Shown here: positions 40,296-48,915 of the stretch, one piece after another
How positions within the stretch are numbered: position 1 is the stretch's first letter
Layout of the letters: the number at the start of each line of letters is the position of its first letter
From: UBA1562 sp041653955
GTDB taxonomy: Bacteria; Omnitrophota; Gorgyraeia; Gygaellales; Profunditerraquicolaceae
Length of the DNA: 49,811 nt
NCBI GenBank assembly: GCA_041653955.1
Contig: JBAZEH010000008.1
Location: 1-49,811, forward strand
Direction of reading: 5' to 3'
The notes under the pieces: model-generated
The model's input: the letters and a program-made list of their open reading frames with translations, nothing else
What the model was told of the DNA's origin: nothing
The model's database searches: none
Made by a program: the position numbers and the translations under genes

Positions 40296-42052
40296 ATTTT
40301 AATACCGCTCTTCTGCAGATCAAGGCCGTTATGCGAGCTCTGGCTTTGCCACATACGCCAGTAAAGCCCCCTCTTTTCCAGGAGCTTGAAGTGGCTTCCG
40401 GACTCGGCTATCCTGCCATCCTGTATGAAGATTATCCTGTCGGCGTGCGCTATGCTGGATAGGCGGTGCGCGATCACAAGGGTTGTCCTGCCGCGCATCA
40501 GGTTCCCGAATGCCTCATCTATTATAGAACGCTCGGTCTGCGAATCTACGGAAGAGGTAGCCTCATCAAGTATAAGTATTGCCGGGCCCCTCAATATCGC
40601 CCGGGCTATAGATATCCTCTGCCTCTGCCCGTAAGATAACCTCACCCCCCGTTCACCTATTTGCGTATCATAACCATGGGGCAGCTCTATGATGAACTGA
40701 TGGGCATTAGCCAGTTTAGCCGCTTTGATGACTTCATCCTTAGAAGCGAGATAGTTCCCATAAAGGATATTCTCCCTTACCGTTGCCCCAAAAAGATAAT
40801 CATCCTGTATGACCATGGCTATCTGAGAACGGTACCCCTCAAGTGAGAGTTCCCGCAAGTCATAGCCGTCTACCGATATTTTACCGTGCGTGGGGTCATA
40901 AAACCTAAGGAGGAGGTTTATCAGGGTGGTCTTCCCCGCCCCGCTCCTGCCGACTAAGGCTATCACCTCTGAGGGCCTGATCTGAAGGTCTATATCCGAA
41001 AGAATATTTTTGCCCCCTTCATAAGCAAAACTGACGTGGTTAAAAATTATGGCGCCTTTTAGCCCGCGCGGCATAATCGGCTCCCTGGGCTCACTTATCT
41101 TCGGCTCGGTGGCCAGGACTTCCCGTATACGGTCTAAAGAAGCGGCTGCTTCCTGATAGTAATTATTTATCGCTACCATCCTGATCACCGGATAGAAAAG
41201 GATCCCTAAATAAGAATAGAAAGCCATTAATCCACCTACAGTCAGCCCTCCCGACACCACCCGCCTTACGCCAAACCAGATAAGCGTAGCCAGCCCAAGT
41301 GAGCTTAAAAAATCGGAAGCCACATATAATAATATCCCCAGCCTGTGGCTCCTGATAACCGCCTCAAATATCTCTCTCTGTTTATAGTCAAATTTTACGG
41401 CCTCGCTCTCATTCCTTGAGAAACCGGCTACTACCCGTATCCCGTTTAACAGCTCGCTTATGCCGGAAGTTAACTCTGCGTACTTCTCTCTTACCGCGGC
41501 GTGTTTCTCTTTTAAAACAGGGGACAGCTTCAGAAATGTCAGCCCAAACAAAGGCAGGTAGAGAACGGAAACTAAAGTCAGCCTCCAGTCCAGGAACATA
41601 AGGATTGCCAGGACAAAGAAAATATTAAAGAAGGAATAAATAAAATCAATAGCGCCTCCGAAAAGGAAATCCTTTATGCTCTCTACGTCGGATATTATCC
41701 CCGAGATGATCTTGCCTTTAGGCGTGTTTTCTATATAGTGGACGGAGAGCATTTGCAGGTGCCAGTAAAGCTTATTGCGCAGTTTCAGGACCACCTTCTC
41801 CCCGACAAAAGCAGCAAGGTATTCGCGCATATAACCGAAATAAGACTTAAGGATAAAGACCAGGATGAGGCCCAGGATCAGCATATTTAACAGGTAAAGG
41901 TCTCCCCGCGCCACCACCTCATCTATTATCACCTTTACCGCCCAGGGAAATGCCAGGCCGCACAGATTCGCCAGGAGTATGGACAGAAAAGCAAATATTA
42001 TCTTATTGCGGTAAGGTAAAAGCAGCGGTAATAAGATCCTGTTATCTTTCAT
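40292..42052 (-). CDS. ABC exporter of the peptide cluster
   Basis: A 586-aa half-transporter. A six-helix exporter domain (about 1-310) is followed by an ATPase with Walker A GRSGAGKTT, Walker B ILILDEATSSVD, the H-loop IAHRLSS, and a variant signature LSYGQ instead of LSGGQ. There is no N-terminal C39 peptidase, so any leader removal must be done elsewhere. It begins 2 nt after the radical SAM gene and overlaps the kinase gene. That position makes export of the modified peptide its likeliest job; lipid export is the alternative for this broad family. Confidence 0.87.
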   Translation of the reverse strand: MKDNRILLPLLLPYRNKIIFAFLSILLANLCGLAFPWAVKVIIDEVVARGDLYLLNMLILGLILVFILKSYFGYMREYLAAFVGEKVVLKLRNKLYWHLQMLSVHYIENTPKGKIISGIISDVESIKDFLFGGAIDFIYSFFNIFFVLAILMFLDWRLTLVSVLYLPLFGLTFLKLSPVLKEKHAAVREKYAELTSGISELLNGIRVVAGFSRNESEAVKFDYKQREIFEAVIRSHRLGILLYVASDFLSSLGLATLIWFGVRRVVSGGLTVGGLMAFYSYLGILFYPVIRMVAINNYYQEAAASLDRIREVLATEPKISEPREPIMPRGLKGAIIFNHVSFAYEGGKNILSDIDLQIRPSEVIALVGRSGAGKTTLINLLLRFYDPTHGKISVDGYDLRELSLEGYRSQIAMVIQDDYLFGATVRENILYGNYLASKDEVIKAAKLANAHQFIIELPHGYDTQIGERGVRLSYGQRQRISIARAILRGPAILILDEATSSVDSQTERSIIDEAFGNLMRGRTTLVIAHRLSSIAHADRIIFIQDGRIAESGSHFKLLEKRGLYWRMWQSQSSHNGLDLQKSGIKI

Positions 42053-42054
42053 CG

Positions 42055-43398
42055 CTATCCCTTTTTAAGCAGGAGCTCATATTCCAATTTGATCAGCTCC
42101 GGGACAATACGGTCAAGATACCCCCGTTTACAGGCAAGCCCGTAAAGATCGTTGTTCTCCACATAAGAGAAGAAACGGCATCCCCCCTGGCACATAGGTA
42201 TATACGGGCAATCTTGAGGGCACCTGTTCCAGGCGTCAATATTAAGGAACTTCCCGTGGTTTGAATTAAACTCCTCTTCACGCACATCCCCCACGGAAAA
42301 CTCCGGATACCCCAGGAAAGAGTTGCATTTATATATTATGCCTTTAGGGTCTATAGTGACCCCCGCATCCTGCATAAACAGGGGGCAGGCATTGATAGCA
42401 AGGTCGCTTTTAACCTTGACCCCGCGGCGCATTAATTCTTTTTTCAACATGATCGTTTCATTAAATAACCCGTTCTCTCCGATAAAAGATGAACATTCGG
42501 ATAATTCAATCGCCTTCGGGTTATCCTTTGGCCCCAGCCTGGGGACTATGGGGGCAAAACCAATACTGCTTAAACGATGGAGGAGCCCCTCCTCCTCCAG
42601 GTAATCAAGTAAACGCAGCACCCCGGGGAAACTCTCGCGGTCAAAGTTACCCACCACCCCTATATTCACTTTATGTATAATGCTTTTAATATTGCTGATG
42701 ATCTTATCAAATGTCCCGGAGCCGTCCATATATGGGCGCTTACTGTTATGCGTCTCCCTGTCGCCGTCAATAGTCACGCGCACCTCTTTCAGCCCCAAAG
42801 GCGCCAATTTATCCGCAAGGGCTGACCCCATCAGGCTGCCGTTAGTAATTATACTGAACGCGAAACTGATACCCTCCTTATCCGCCCACTCCCGCATCCT
42901 TTGGGATATATCGTATATAGGCCCGGGGTTCAATAACGGTTCTCCGCCGTAGAAAACAAGAAAAACACTTTTTAATCCTTTTTTTCTTACCCGCTTTATC
43001 AACCATTCAACTATCAGGGAGCTTGTCTCCTTATCCAGGAACACCCTTTCTTTCACGGACTCCTCAAAACAATAAACGCACCTGAAATTACAGCTGTATG
43101 TAGTAAGTATGGTAGCTTCAAAGGCGAGGCCGCCGCATTCATATTTCAGCTGCCCGAAAAAATCATCCAGCTTGGCATCCTCCTCTTCTTTATCGGAGGC
43201 AATAATACCGTTACTTTTTAAGGCGTTTATATTCTCCTCTATCCTTGGCTTAAGGATACCTGATACTGCTGACGCATACAGGTCATCCCTAAACCCTTTA
43301 TCTATCTTTAATAAAGCCTGGGTGCGACTGTTGAATAAAAGATAATCCCCTTCCCGCGGATGATCTTTTACCCATATATTGAATCTGGATAATCTCAT
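42055..43398 (-). CDS. Radical SAM/SPASM peptide maturase
   Basis: A 447-aa enzyme. The first 80 or so residues contain DYLLFNSRTQALLKID, like the PqqD-type peptide-recognition fold fused to many maturases. The radical SAM domain has C103-x3-C107-x2-C110 (CNFRCVYC) and FYGGEPLLN. The SPASM region has C-x14-G-x4-C, then C-x3-C-x5-C-x3-C (usual first spacing x2), then a last Cys in ACKRG, for two auxiliary Fe-S clusters. Such enzymes crosslink ribosomal peptides. I start at the ATG at 43398, behind AAGGGG. The candidate substrate is encoded 91 nt upstream. Confidence 0.93.
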   Translation of the reverse strand: MRLSRFNIWVKDHPREGDYLLFNSRTQALLKIDKGFRDDLYASAVSGILKPRIEENINALKSNGIIASDKEEEDAKLDDFFGQLKYECGGLAFEATILTTYSCNFRCVYCFEESVKERVFLDKETSSLIVEWLIKRVRKKGLKSVFLVFYGGEPLLNPGPIYDISQRMREWADKEGISFAFSIITNGSLMGSALADKLAPLGLKEVRVTIDGDRETHNSKRPYMDGSGTFDKIISNIKSIIHKVNIGVVGNFDRESFPGVLRLLDYLEEEGLLHRLSSIGFAPIVPRLGPKDNPKAIELSECSSFIGENGLFNETIMLKKELMRRGVKVKSDLAINACPLFMQDAGVTIDPKGIIYKCNSFLGYPEFSVGDVREEEFNSNHGKFLNIDAWNRCPQDCPYIPMCQGGCRFFSYVENNDLYGLACKRGYLDRIVPELIKLEYELLLKKG

Positions 43399-43424
43399 AC
43401 TAACAAAACCCCTTGCCTCCTTGC

Positions 43425-43458
43425 GGGCGTGCCGCAACCGCTCTGGCGCGGCACACCC
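43425..43458 (-). promoter_or_regulatory. Strong hairpin between precursor peptide and maturase genes
   Basis: GGGTGTGCCGC (43448-43458) pairs with GCGGCACGCCC (43425-43435) over 11 bp with one G-U; the 12-nt loop can add GCC/GGT. No T-run follows. In peptide clusters such an element commonly protects the short precursor mRNA or limits read-through, giving more precursor than enzyme. Confidence 0.6.
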
Positions 43459-43489
43459 ACAAAAGAAGACTCTTTAATAGTTAACTACC

Positions 43490-43585
43490 TTAATGCGTGC
43501 GATAACCCATAGTGCCCGCGGGGAAACAGCATCCACGCGGGGTTGCTTCAGAAACTACCTCTGACCCATATCTGATAACCTCCAT
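43490..43585 (-). CDS. Candidate ribosomal peptide precursor (31 aa, Cys-Cys)
   Basis: A 32-codon ORF, below usual gene-calling limits, starting in a different frame inside the 3' end of the peptide-binding protein gene. It has the best ribosome site in the window: AAAGGAGGTGAT, 7 nt before the ATG. The product opens MEVIRYGSEVVSEA, a plausible recognition leader, and ends with a core of the form PRGCCFPAGTMGYRTH (residues 16-31, Cys 19 and 20). It is followed by a strong hairpin and then the radical SAM maturase. That order (precursor, hairpin, maturase, exporter) is typical of modified-peptide loci. I cannot name the family from memory with certainty. Confidence 0.75.
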   Translation of the reverse strand: MEVIRYGSEVVSEATPRGCCFPAGTMGYRTH

Positions 43586-45192
43586 CCTCTATCACCTCCT
43601 TTCCCTTTGATATATTCCTCTCTCATAGACCAATCCTTTAAAGTATAAAAGGGCATACTTAAAGTAAACAGTTCATCGGCATACCTGAATTTAGAGGAAA
43701 TAACATGGAAATGAAAAGGATAATAAAGAAAAAGCGCTGGCTGGTCTTTATAAATAAAACTGTGTATCTCCTTATATATCCACTCCTTCTTCCCCTTGTT
43801 CTGTGTGGTTCTCCCCAAAGAAAAATATCTTTCTACCTCCGGATTCTTATATGCCCAGAGATTATCCACCCTTCCTGTTGTCTGTTTATACCAATCTATC
43901 CCTATTTCATCAGGATCTACTCCGGCTAACAATAATCTTAATTGGCCAGACAATTTATTCTGCTCTAAAAAATCATCAGTTAATTGGCTCTCATTATTAT
44001 ATAAGTGCAAAACAAGTTTTATGCCTGCTTCCTGTAACTGCTGTCTTAATAACATACCCATACGATGGTATACCTGATTACGGCTATCTATTAAAACGCG
44101 TATCTCTAACTGCTCGCTACCCTTCTCTAATATCCCATCCTTATCACTATCACTCCACCCTGCCTCCCTTAACAGCGCCTCTGCCTTTTTAAGGTTGAAT
44201 TCAAAGGGTTTTACCTGCGAGTTAAATCCGATTGAGCCGGGATAAAATGGGCTATTACACTCTACCCCATACCCAAAGGCTATCTGCTTTATCAGGCTCT
44301 CCCTGTCTATACTATGGGCGACCGCCTCCCTAACGCTCCTATCCGCCAATATCGGGTCATCAGGATTATAAACAACAGCATAATAGTAATCTATTGGTAA
44401 AACATATGCCTTAAATGCCGGGTCATCCTTTAACACCTCATAATCCTCCCTTTCAATGAATAATGCGAGGTCTACCTCCTGGCGCATCAACTTTGCCCAT
44501 AACTGGCGCGCGTCCCCACAAGAGCGCACAACGATCTTATCTAAATAAGGCCTTCCTTCATAATAATCCGGGTTATACTCCAGAGTGATCTGTCCATCCT
44601 TATCATACCCTTTGAAACGGAATGGGCCCGTGCCCACAGGGTGGGAATTAAAAGGGTCGCCTCTTAGGTCTCTGCTCTCTAAAATATGCCGAGGGAGTAT
44701 CTCTCTTATCAGCTTATAGATAAAGGAGGGAGATGGTTCATTTAAAACCACCTGAAAGGTATATGGGGCAGCGGCCCTGGACTCTTTTACTAATTGTAAT
44801 AAGGGGCGAAAGGGAGAGCCTAACCGCGGGTCAGTGAGCTTATCAAAGGTGAACTTTACATCTTCGGCAGTGCACTCTACTCCGTCGTGAAAGCGCACGC
44901 CTTTTCTCAAATAGAAAGTATATACGCGCCCGTCAGGGGAGATATCCCAGCTTTTTGCCAGGTCGGCTTCGATCTCTCCCCTGGAGTTCCACCTGACCAG
45001 CGTATTGAAAAGTAATGACTGTAATGATATCGAGATACTTTGCGTGGTAAAAAGAGGATTTATGGCGGTTGGCCTATGGCAGGTGCCCCAGACCAGTGTC
45101 CCCCCGTAAGGCCTATCTTCGGGGAAGGCCTCCGGAGTAAGGATTATAACAAATAATACGGCCGTGAACAGATAAGTTAATATCCTGCGCAT
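43555..45192 (-). CDS. Peptide-binding protein (SBP family 5)
   Basis: A 545-aa extracytoplasmic solute-binding protein of the oligopeptide/dipeptide/nickel group. A signal peptide (MRRILTYLFTAVLFVIILTPEAFPED) lacks a lipobox Cys, so it should be a free periplasmic protein. Family features are GGTLVWG, LAKSWDISPDGRVYTFYLRKGVRFHDG and HPVGTGPFRF. No permease or ATPase of an importer is beside it. It starts 4 nt after the TonB receptor gene, and its 3' end contains the precursor peptide ORF. It could bind the secreted peptide on return or another peptide. I use the ATG at 45192; an in-frame TTG precedes it. Confidence 0.88.
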   Translation of the reverse strand: MRRILTYLFTAVLFVIILTPEAFPEDRPYGGTLVWGTCHRPTAINPLFTTQSISISLQSLLFNTLVRWNSRGEIEADLAKSWDISPDGRVYTFYLRKGVRFHDGVECTAEDVKFTFDKLTDPRLGSPFRPLLQLVKESRAAAPYTFQVVLNEPSPSFIYKLIREILPRHILESRDLRGDPFNSHPVGTGPFRFKGYDKDGQITLEYNPDYYEGRPYLDKIVVRSCGDARQLWAKLMRQEVDLALFIEREDYEVLKDDPAFKAYVLPIDYYYAVVYNPDDPILADRSVREAVAHSIDRESLIKQIAFGYGVECNSPFYPGSIGFNSQVKPFEFNLKKAEALLREAGWSDSDKDGILEKGSEQLEIRVLIDSRNQVYHRMGMLLRQQLQEAGIKLVLHLYNNESQLTDDFLEQNKLSGQLRLLLAGVDPDEIGIDWYKQTTGRVDNLWAYKNPEVERYFSLGRTTQNKGKKEWIYKEIHSFIYKDQPALFLYYPFHFHVISSKFRYADELFTLSMPFYTLKDWSMREEYIKGKGGDRGWRLSDMGQR

Positions 45193-45196
45193 CAAT

Positions 45197-47050
45197 CTAC
45201 CATTTTAAAGTTAATCCTCCTTCAAAGTATCGCTGGGGTGCGGGATAATAATAATCAGACCAGTATTTACTGTTATTAAGATTATATATATTAAGGAAAA
45301 CTCCGATATTCTTCCAATCCCGGGATACCTTAAAGTCTAAGAGCATCTTGCGGTCATTGGACTCATATGAGGCAGGCTCATTCCAGCGGTTATAGTAACC
45401 TAAGAGAGAAAACATAAGGCCCTTCTTATTCTTATATTCCAGGGCCAGGTTAAAGCTCTGGCGCGGCTTACCCCCTCCCCTTACAGTCTCTTTCGTGCTT
45501 CTATCCTCTATATCATTAAACGCTGCGGCTGCGGTAAAATGCAGCTCCTCAAATATCCTTAATCTGCCCTCAAGCCCCGCGCCCTGCCTCCTGAACTTCT
45601 GAAAGTTCTTCATATAAGTCTGGCCTGCGTCATTCTCAAAGCTGCTTATCGCTTCCTTTACTTCCGAACGGTAAACAGAGAATTTACACCAAAGGCGGGA
45701 AGAAAGCTCACTTTCAATACCTGCCTCATAAACCCATGCGCGTTCAGGGCCAAGTTCAGGATTAGCTATTAGGCTGCCATACTGATTGAACTTCCACAAT
45801 AAAGGGGGGGCATTAAAGGCGCGCGCAACAGCAAACCTTGCTGTAGTCCCCGGCATATTCTTAAAATGATACGCGGCTCCTAATGAAGGGCTTGCCTCCT
45901 CGCCAAACTCACTATTATAGTCATAACGTAAACCCGCGTTCAGGTCCCACCTCCCAAGTTTCAGCGCGTAATTCGCATAAGGCGCGTATAACCTTACTGA
46001 CTTAGCCTTACTCAAATAAGCCGAGGATTTAAGTGAATCATTATCAAAGTCGGCTCCCATCACAAGAAGGCCATCCTCGCGAAAACGCGTGTTCGTATTA
46101 ATGCTCAACTGATAAAGTGCATCCTTATTCCTGTTCAGAGGCTGCGCTAAAACGAGGTTATCCACGGAATTATAATCTTTTGTAACGATATCCTTGCGAA
46201 AATGCTTGAACTCAACCCTTGCTTCAGTAGCTCCCAGGTCATTCTCCCAGCCCACCTTTCCGTAACGGTCGCGGTAAGGTTGCGATTGCCAGGCCCCGTC
46301 AGGAAAGCGTCCGCTGTTTACCTCTGCCCCGGAGTAACCAAAGGAAGCTATCATCCTGCCGGCGCCTTCCATATCATATGAGAGTTTCCCATAAGCCTTC
46401 TTCTCAAAAACATCATCCCTTGGCCCGCTTCCTCCTGATTCCATATAGCTGGAGAAAACATAATAACCCAACCTTTCTAATTTACCGGATAACTCCGCGC
46501 TCTCCTTCTGGGTGCGGAACTCGGCGAAGGAAACAGTTACGCTGCCTTTAGGGGCCAGCGTGGTTCCCGTATCTTTGGTAATAATATTTATCACCCCGCC
46601 TAACCCGGAACCCCACAGGCTTGAAGCAGGCCCCTTGATCACCTCTATCCTTTCAATATTCTCTAACGGGAACTCTGCCGGGTTGACCTGTCCCGATGAC
46701 TGCGTGTTCAAAGGTATGCCGTCTATCATCACCCTTACCTGGCGGGAATCAGAGCCCTGTATACTTATGGAGGTCGCCCTGCCGAACCCGCGGCCGGGCG
46801 GTATATCCACGCCGGGTATATAATTCAATACCTCACTTAAGTTCCTGGCGGGTAATTCTTTTATCTGTTCTGAAGTGACCACGATAATATTTTCGGTGGC
46901 GCGCGATAAACTGCTTCCTGCCCTGCGGTTAGTTACTACTATCCTCTCTAATCCCATACCATCTTCGGAAGATAAATTATCTTCCGCCTTAAGCTCGCTA
47001 AGCCCGCATATGAAGAGAAGGGCGATTATCAGATAACGCGCGAAAGCCAA
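45197..47050 (-). CDS. TonB-dependent outer-membrane receptor
   Basis: A 617-aa active importer. A signal peptide is followed by a TonB box (ERIVVT), the plug domain (SEQIKELPARNLSEVLNYIPGVDI, SISIQGSDSRQVRVMIDG, ERIEVIKGPASSLWGSGLGGVINIITK) and a barrel ending in Trp. It resembles the BtuB/FepA/CirA group. The start is a TTG at 47050 behind AGGAG with 6-nt spacing; no ATG exists before residue 32. It is 2 nt after the glucanotransferase gene and just before the peptide-binding protein. The ligand is unknown: a metal complex, a cobamide or the cluster's own peptide. Confidence 0.92.
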   Translation of the reverse strand: MAFARYLIIALLFICGLSELKAEDNLSSEDGMGLERIVVTNRRAGSSLSRATENIIVVTSEQIKELPARNLSEVLNYIPGVDIPPGRGFGRATSISIQGSDSRQVRVMIDGIPLNTQSSGQVNPAEFPLENIERIEVIKGPASSLWGSGLGGVINIITKDTGTTLAPKGSVTVSFAEFRTQKESAELSGKLERLGYYVFSSYMESGGSGPRDDVFEKKAYGKLSYDMEGAGRMIASFGYSGAEVNSGRFPDGAWQSQPYRDRYGKVGWENDLGATEARVEFKHFRKDIVTKDYNSVDNLVLAQPLNRNKDALYQLSINTNTRFREDGLLVMGADFDNDSLKSSAYLSKAKSVRLYAPYANYALKLGRWDLNAGLRYDYNSEFGEEASPSLGAAYHFKNMPGTTARFAVARAFNAPPLLWKFNQYGSLIANPELGPERAWVYEAGIESELSSRLWCKFSVYRSEVKEAISSFENDAGQTYMKNFQKFRRQGAGLEGRLRIFEELHFTAAAAFNDIEDRSTKETVRGGGKPRQSFNLALEYKNKKGLMFSLLGYYNRWNEPASYESNDRKMLLDFKVSRDWKNIGVFLNIYNLNNSKYWSDYYYPAPQRYFEGGLTLKW

Positions 47051-47052
47051 TA

Positions 47053-48882
47053 TTATCTCCTGCCTGAAGCTGATACCATCTTTTTAATACGGGAATTTAT
47101 CTTAAGCTTAACCAGCCCCTCAAGCGGAAGCGGCATAGTCAGGGACCAGTTCTTACTGCTGATACTCCCGGGGGTATTTATCCTGTAGCCGTAAGGGTCA
47201 CCTTTGAATATACCGGACAGGTATAACCAGTCTATCATCAACTGAACAGAGAATACGGCCCTGGTATCAAGGGATAACTTTAATGCCGCCTCTACGGCCT
47301 GTTTATCCGCTGACTCCCTCATCTCGCCGGGGAGGCGAAGCTGCTTCCATAGCTTATTTTTCTCTGCGTAGGTGTTCACATACATATCTATAAAATCGGT
47401 TACCTCATCCTTCTTCTTACCCAAAACAGATACCAGGATATCGGGGGAGCTCACTTTATCAAGCCAGCGCAGCCTTCCGTGCCTTGAGCGCCCGGCATCA
47501 AAAAGGCGCTTCTTTATGGCGCTATAATCTATCCCGCGTTCAGAACACTTTCTTATGAAAAGCGCCTCATCCACGGTCCCCGCTTCATTCTCCCACCATG
47601 CGGGCCAGTTCGTAGTGTCATGAGTGGATAACATCGTTACCGATAGTCCGCGGTAATCCGAGGGGGGTAAAAAATCGTGTTTCACGTTCCAGTCCTTCGT
47701 CCAGCGCTGGACGTCATTACCCGGGATACCGAACTCCCCAAGTACCTGCGGGCATATCTTCGGTATTACACCTAAATCCTCGGCGCATAAGATCATCTTC
47801 GTGCTTTGAAGCATCACCGACAGTATATCCCTGCCGTGCTTCTCCCACTTATTTTCATCGCGCGGGTCAAACGAACCATTCAGGCCCTGGTTCTCCTGTG
47901 GCTCATTCCAGGGTATGCTCCAGATACGGAATATACCGACTACATGGTCTATCCTCAATATATCGTAAAACTCCTGCGCTGCCTTAAGCTTTTCTTTCAG
48001 GTACCCGTAGCCGTCTGCCGCTACCCTCTCCCAGTTATAGGTAGGCATACCCCAGCGCTGGCCTTTAGCGCAATACATATCAGGCGGAGCCCCGGAGGCA
48101 AAATCAAGTTTAAAGAATTCCGGGTGCGCCCATACATCCGCGCTGTCACGGGAAACAAGAAGCGGCAGGTCCCCTTTTAAGAGGATATTCTTTGAAGCGG
48201 CGTATCTTTTGGCGTCTTTAAGCTGTTTGTAAAGTACCTGCTGCACCCATATATGGAAAAGGACCTCCTTATCGTGGTCCCTGCGAAATGACTTAAGCGC
48301 GTCAGCGTTACGGTACTTATATTTATCTTCCCACTCATACCATGGCGCTCCTGCGTGAAAATCCCTTATCGCCTTGAACAACGCGAAATCTTCCAGCCAA
48401 TAACTGTTATCCGCGCAGAAGGCCCCGGCCTCTTTATAAAGATCATCATACCCTGAAAGGAATATGGCCCAAAGCAGATCAAGTTTCGCTCTCTTTATCT
48501 TATAGTCTATATGGGGTTTACCGGGAGGGAACTCTTCTTTTAACTGTTTGATCCTTGCCTTTATCGCGGGCCTGCTGGTTGCAGGTAACTCTTCTAAGGA
48601 TATGTACGCCGGCTCAAGGGCAAAGGAACTGATAGAATCATAAGGACAGAAAAGGGAGCCGAGTTCATTTAAAGGAAGGAGCTGGAGTATGGAGTTGCCG
48701 CTTACCCGGACCCAGTCTATTAATAAGTTCAGGTCCCTGAAATCTCCTATACCTGTGCTGTTTTTGGAATAAACGGAAAAAAGGGGAGCGAGTACGCCGG
48801 CCCTTTTATGCATGCCGGCCTTCAACCACTTGTCTGCGGAGGGGGTCCGCGAAAGAAGTTCTTTCAAGTTTTCCTCAGGCAT
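47053..48882 (-). CDS. malQ: 4-alpha-glucanotransferase (GH77)
   Basis: A 609-aa amylomaltase that moves glucan segments between maltodextrins or glycogen-derived chains. Catalytic segments are visible: LRIDHVVG (nucleophile-type Asp), CAEDLGVIP (acid/base Glu) and LSTHDTTNWP (third Asp). N- and C-terminal ends match the short bacterial form, with an extra N-terminal stretch; an internal Met at residue 24 (MHKRAGVLAPLFSVYS) is an alternative start, as neither has a clear ribosome site. It lies between the second GAF-ANTAR gene and the TonB receptor, which suggests joint control of carbon-store use and the peptide system. Confidence 0.9.
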   Translation of the reverse strand: MPEENLKELLSRTPSADKWLKAGMHKRAGVLAPLFSVYSKNSTGIGDFRDLNLLIDWVRVSGNSILQLLPLNELGSLFCPYDSISSFALEPAYISLEELPATSRPAIKARIKQLKEEFPPGKPHIDYKIKRAKLDLLWAIFLSGYDDLYKEAGAFCADNSYWLEDFALFKAIRDFHAGAPWYEWEDKYKYRNADALKSFRRDHDKEVLFHIWVQQVLYKQLKDAKRYAASKNILLKGDLPLLVSRDSADVWAHPEFFKLDFASGAPPDMYCAKGQRWGMPTYNWERVAADGYGYLKEKLKAAQEFYDILRIDHVVGIFRIWSIPWNEPQENQGLNGSFDPRDENKWEKHGRDILSVMLQSTKMILCAEDLGVIPKICPQVLGEFGIPGNDVQRWTKDWNVKHDFLPPSDYRGLSVTMLSTHDTTNWPAWWENEAGTVDEALFIRKCSERGIDYSAIKKRLFDAGRSRHGRLRWLDKVSSPDILVSVLGKKKDEVTDFIDMYVNTYAEKNKLWKQLRLPGEMRESADKQAVEAALKLSLDTRAVFSVQLMIDWLYLSGIFKGDPYGYRINTPGSISSKNWSLTMPLPLEGLVKLKINSRIKKMVSASGRR

Positions 48883-48915
48883 ATTGAACCAGGGGTAAAA
48901 CTTTATATCACGATA

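Noticed and set aside
40292..42052. Exporter as a bacteriocin transporter with built-in leader peptidase
   Set aside because: There is no N-terminal C39 peptidase domain; the protein starts directly with the membrane domain.
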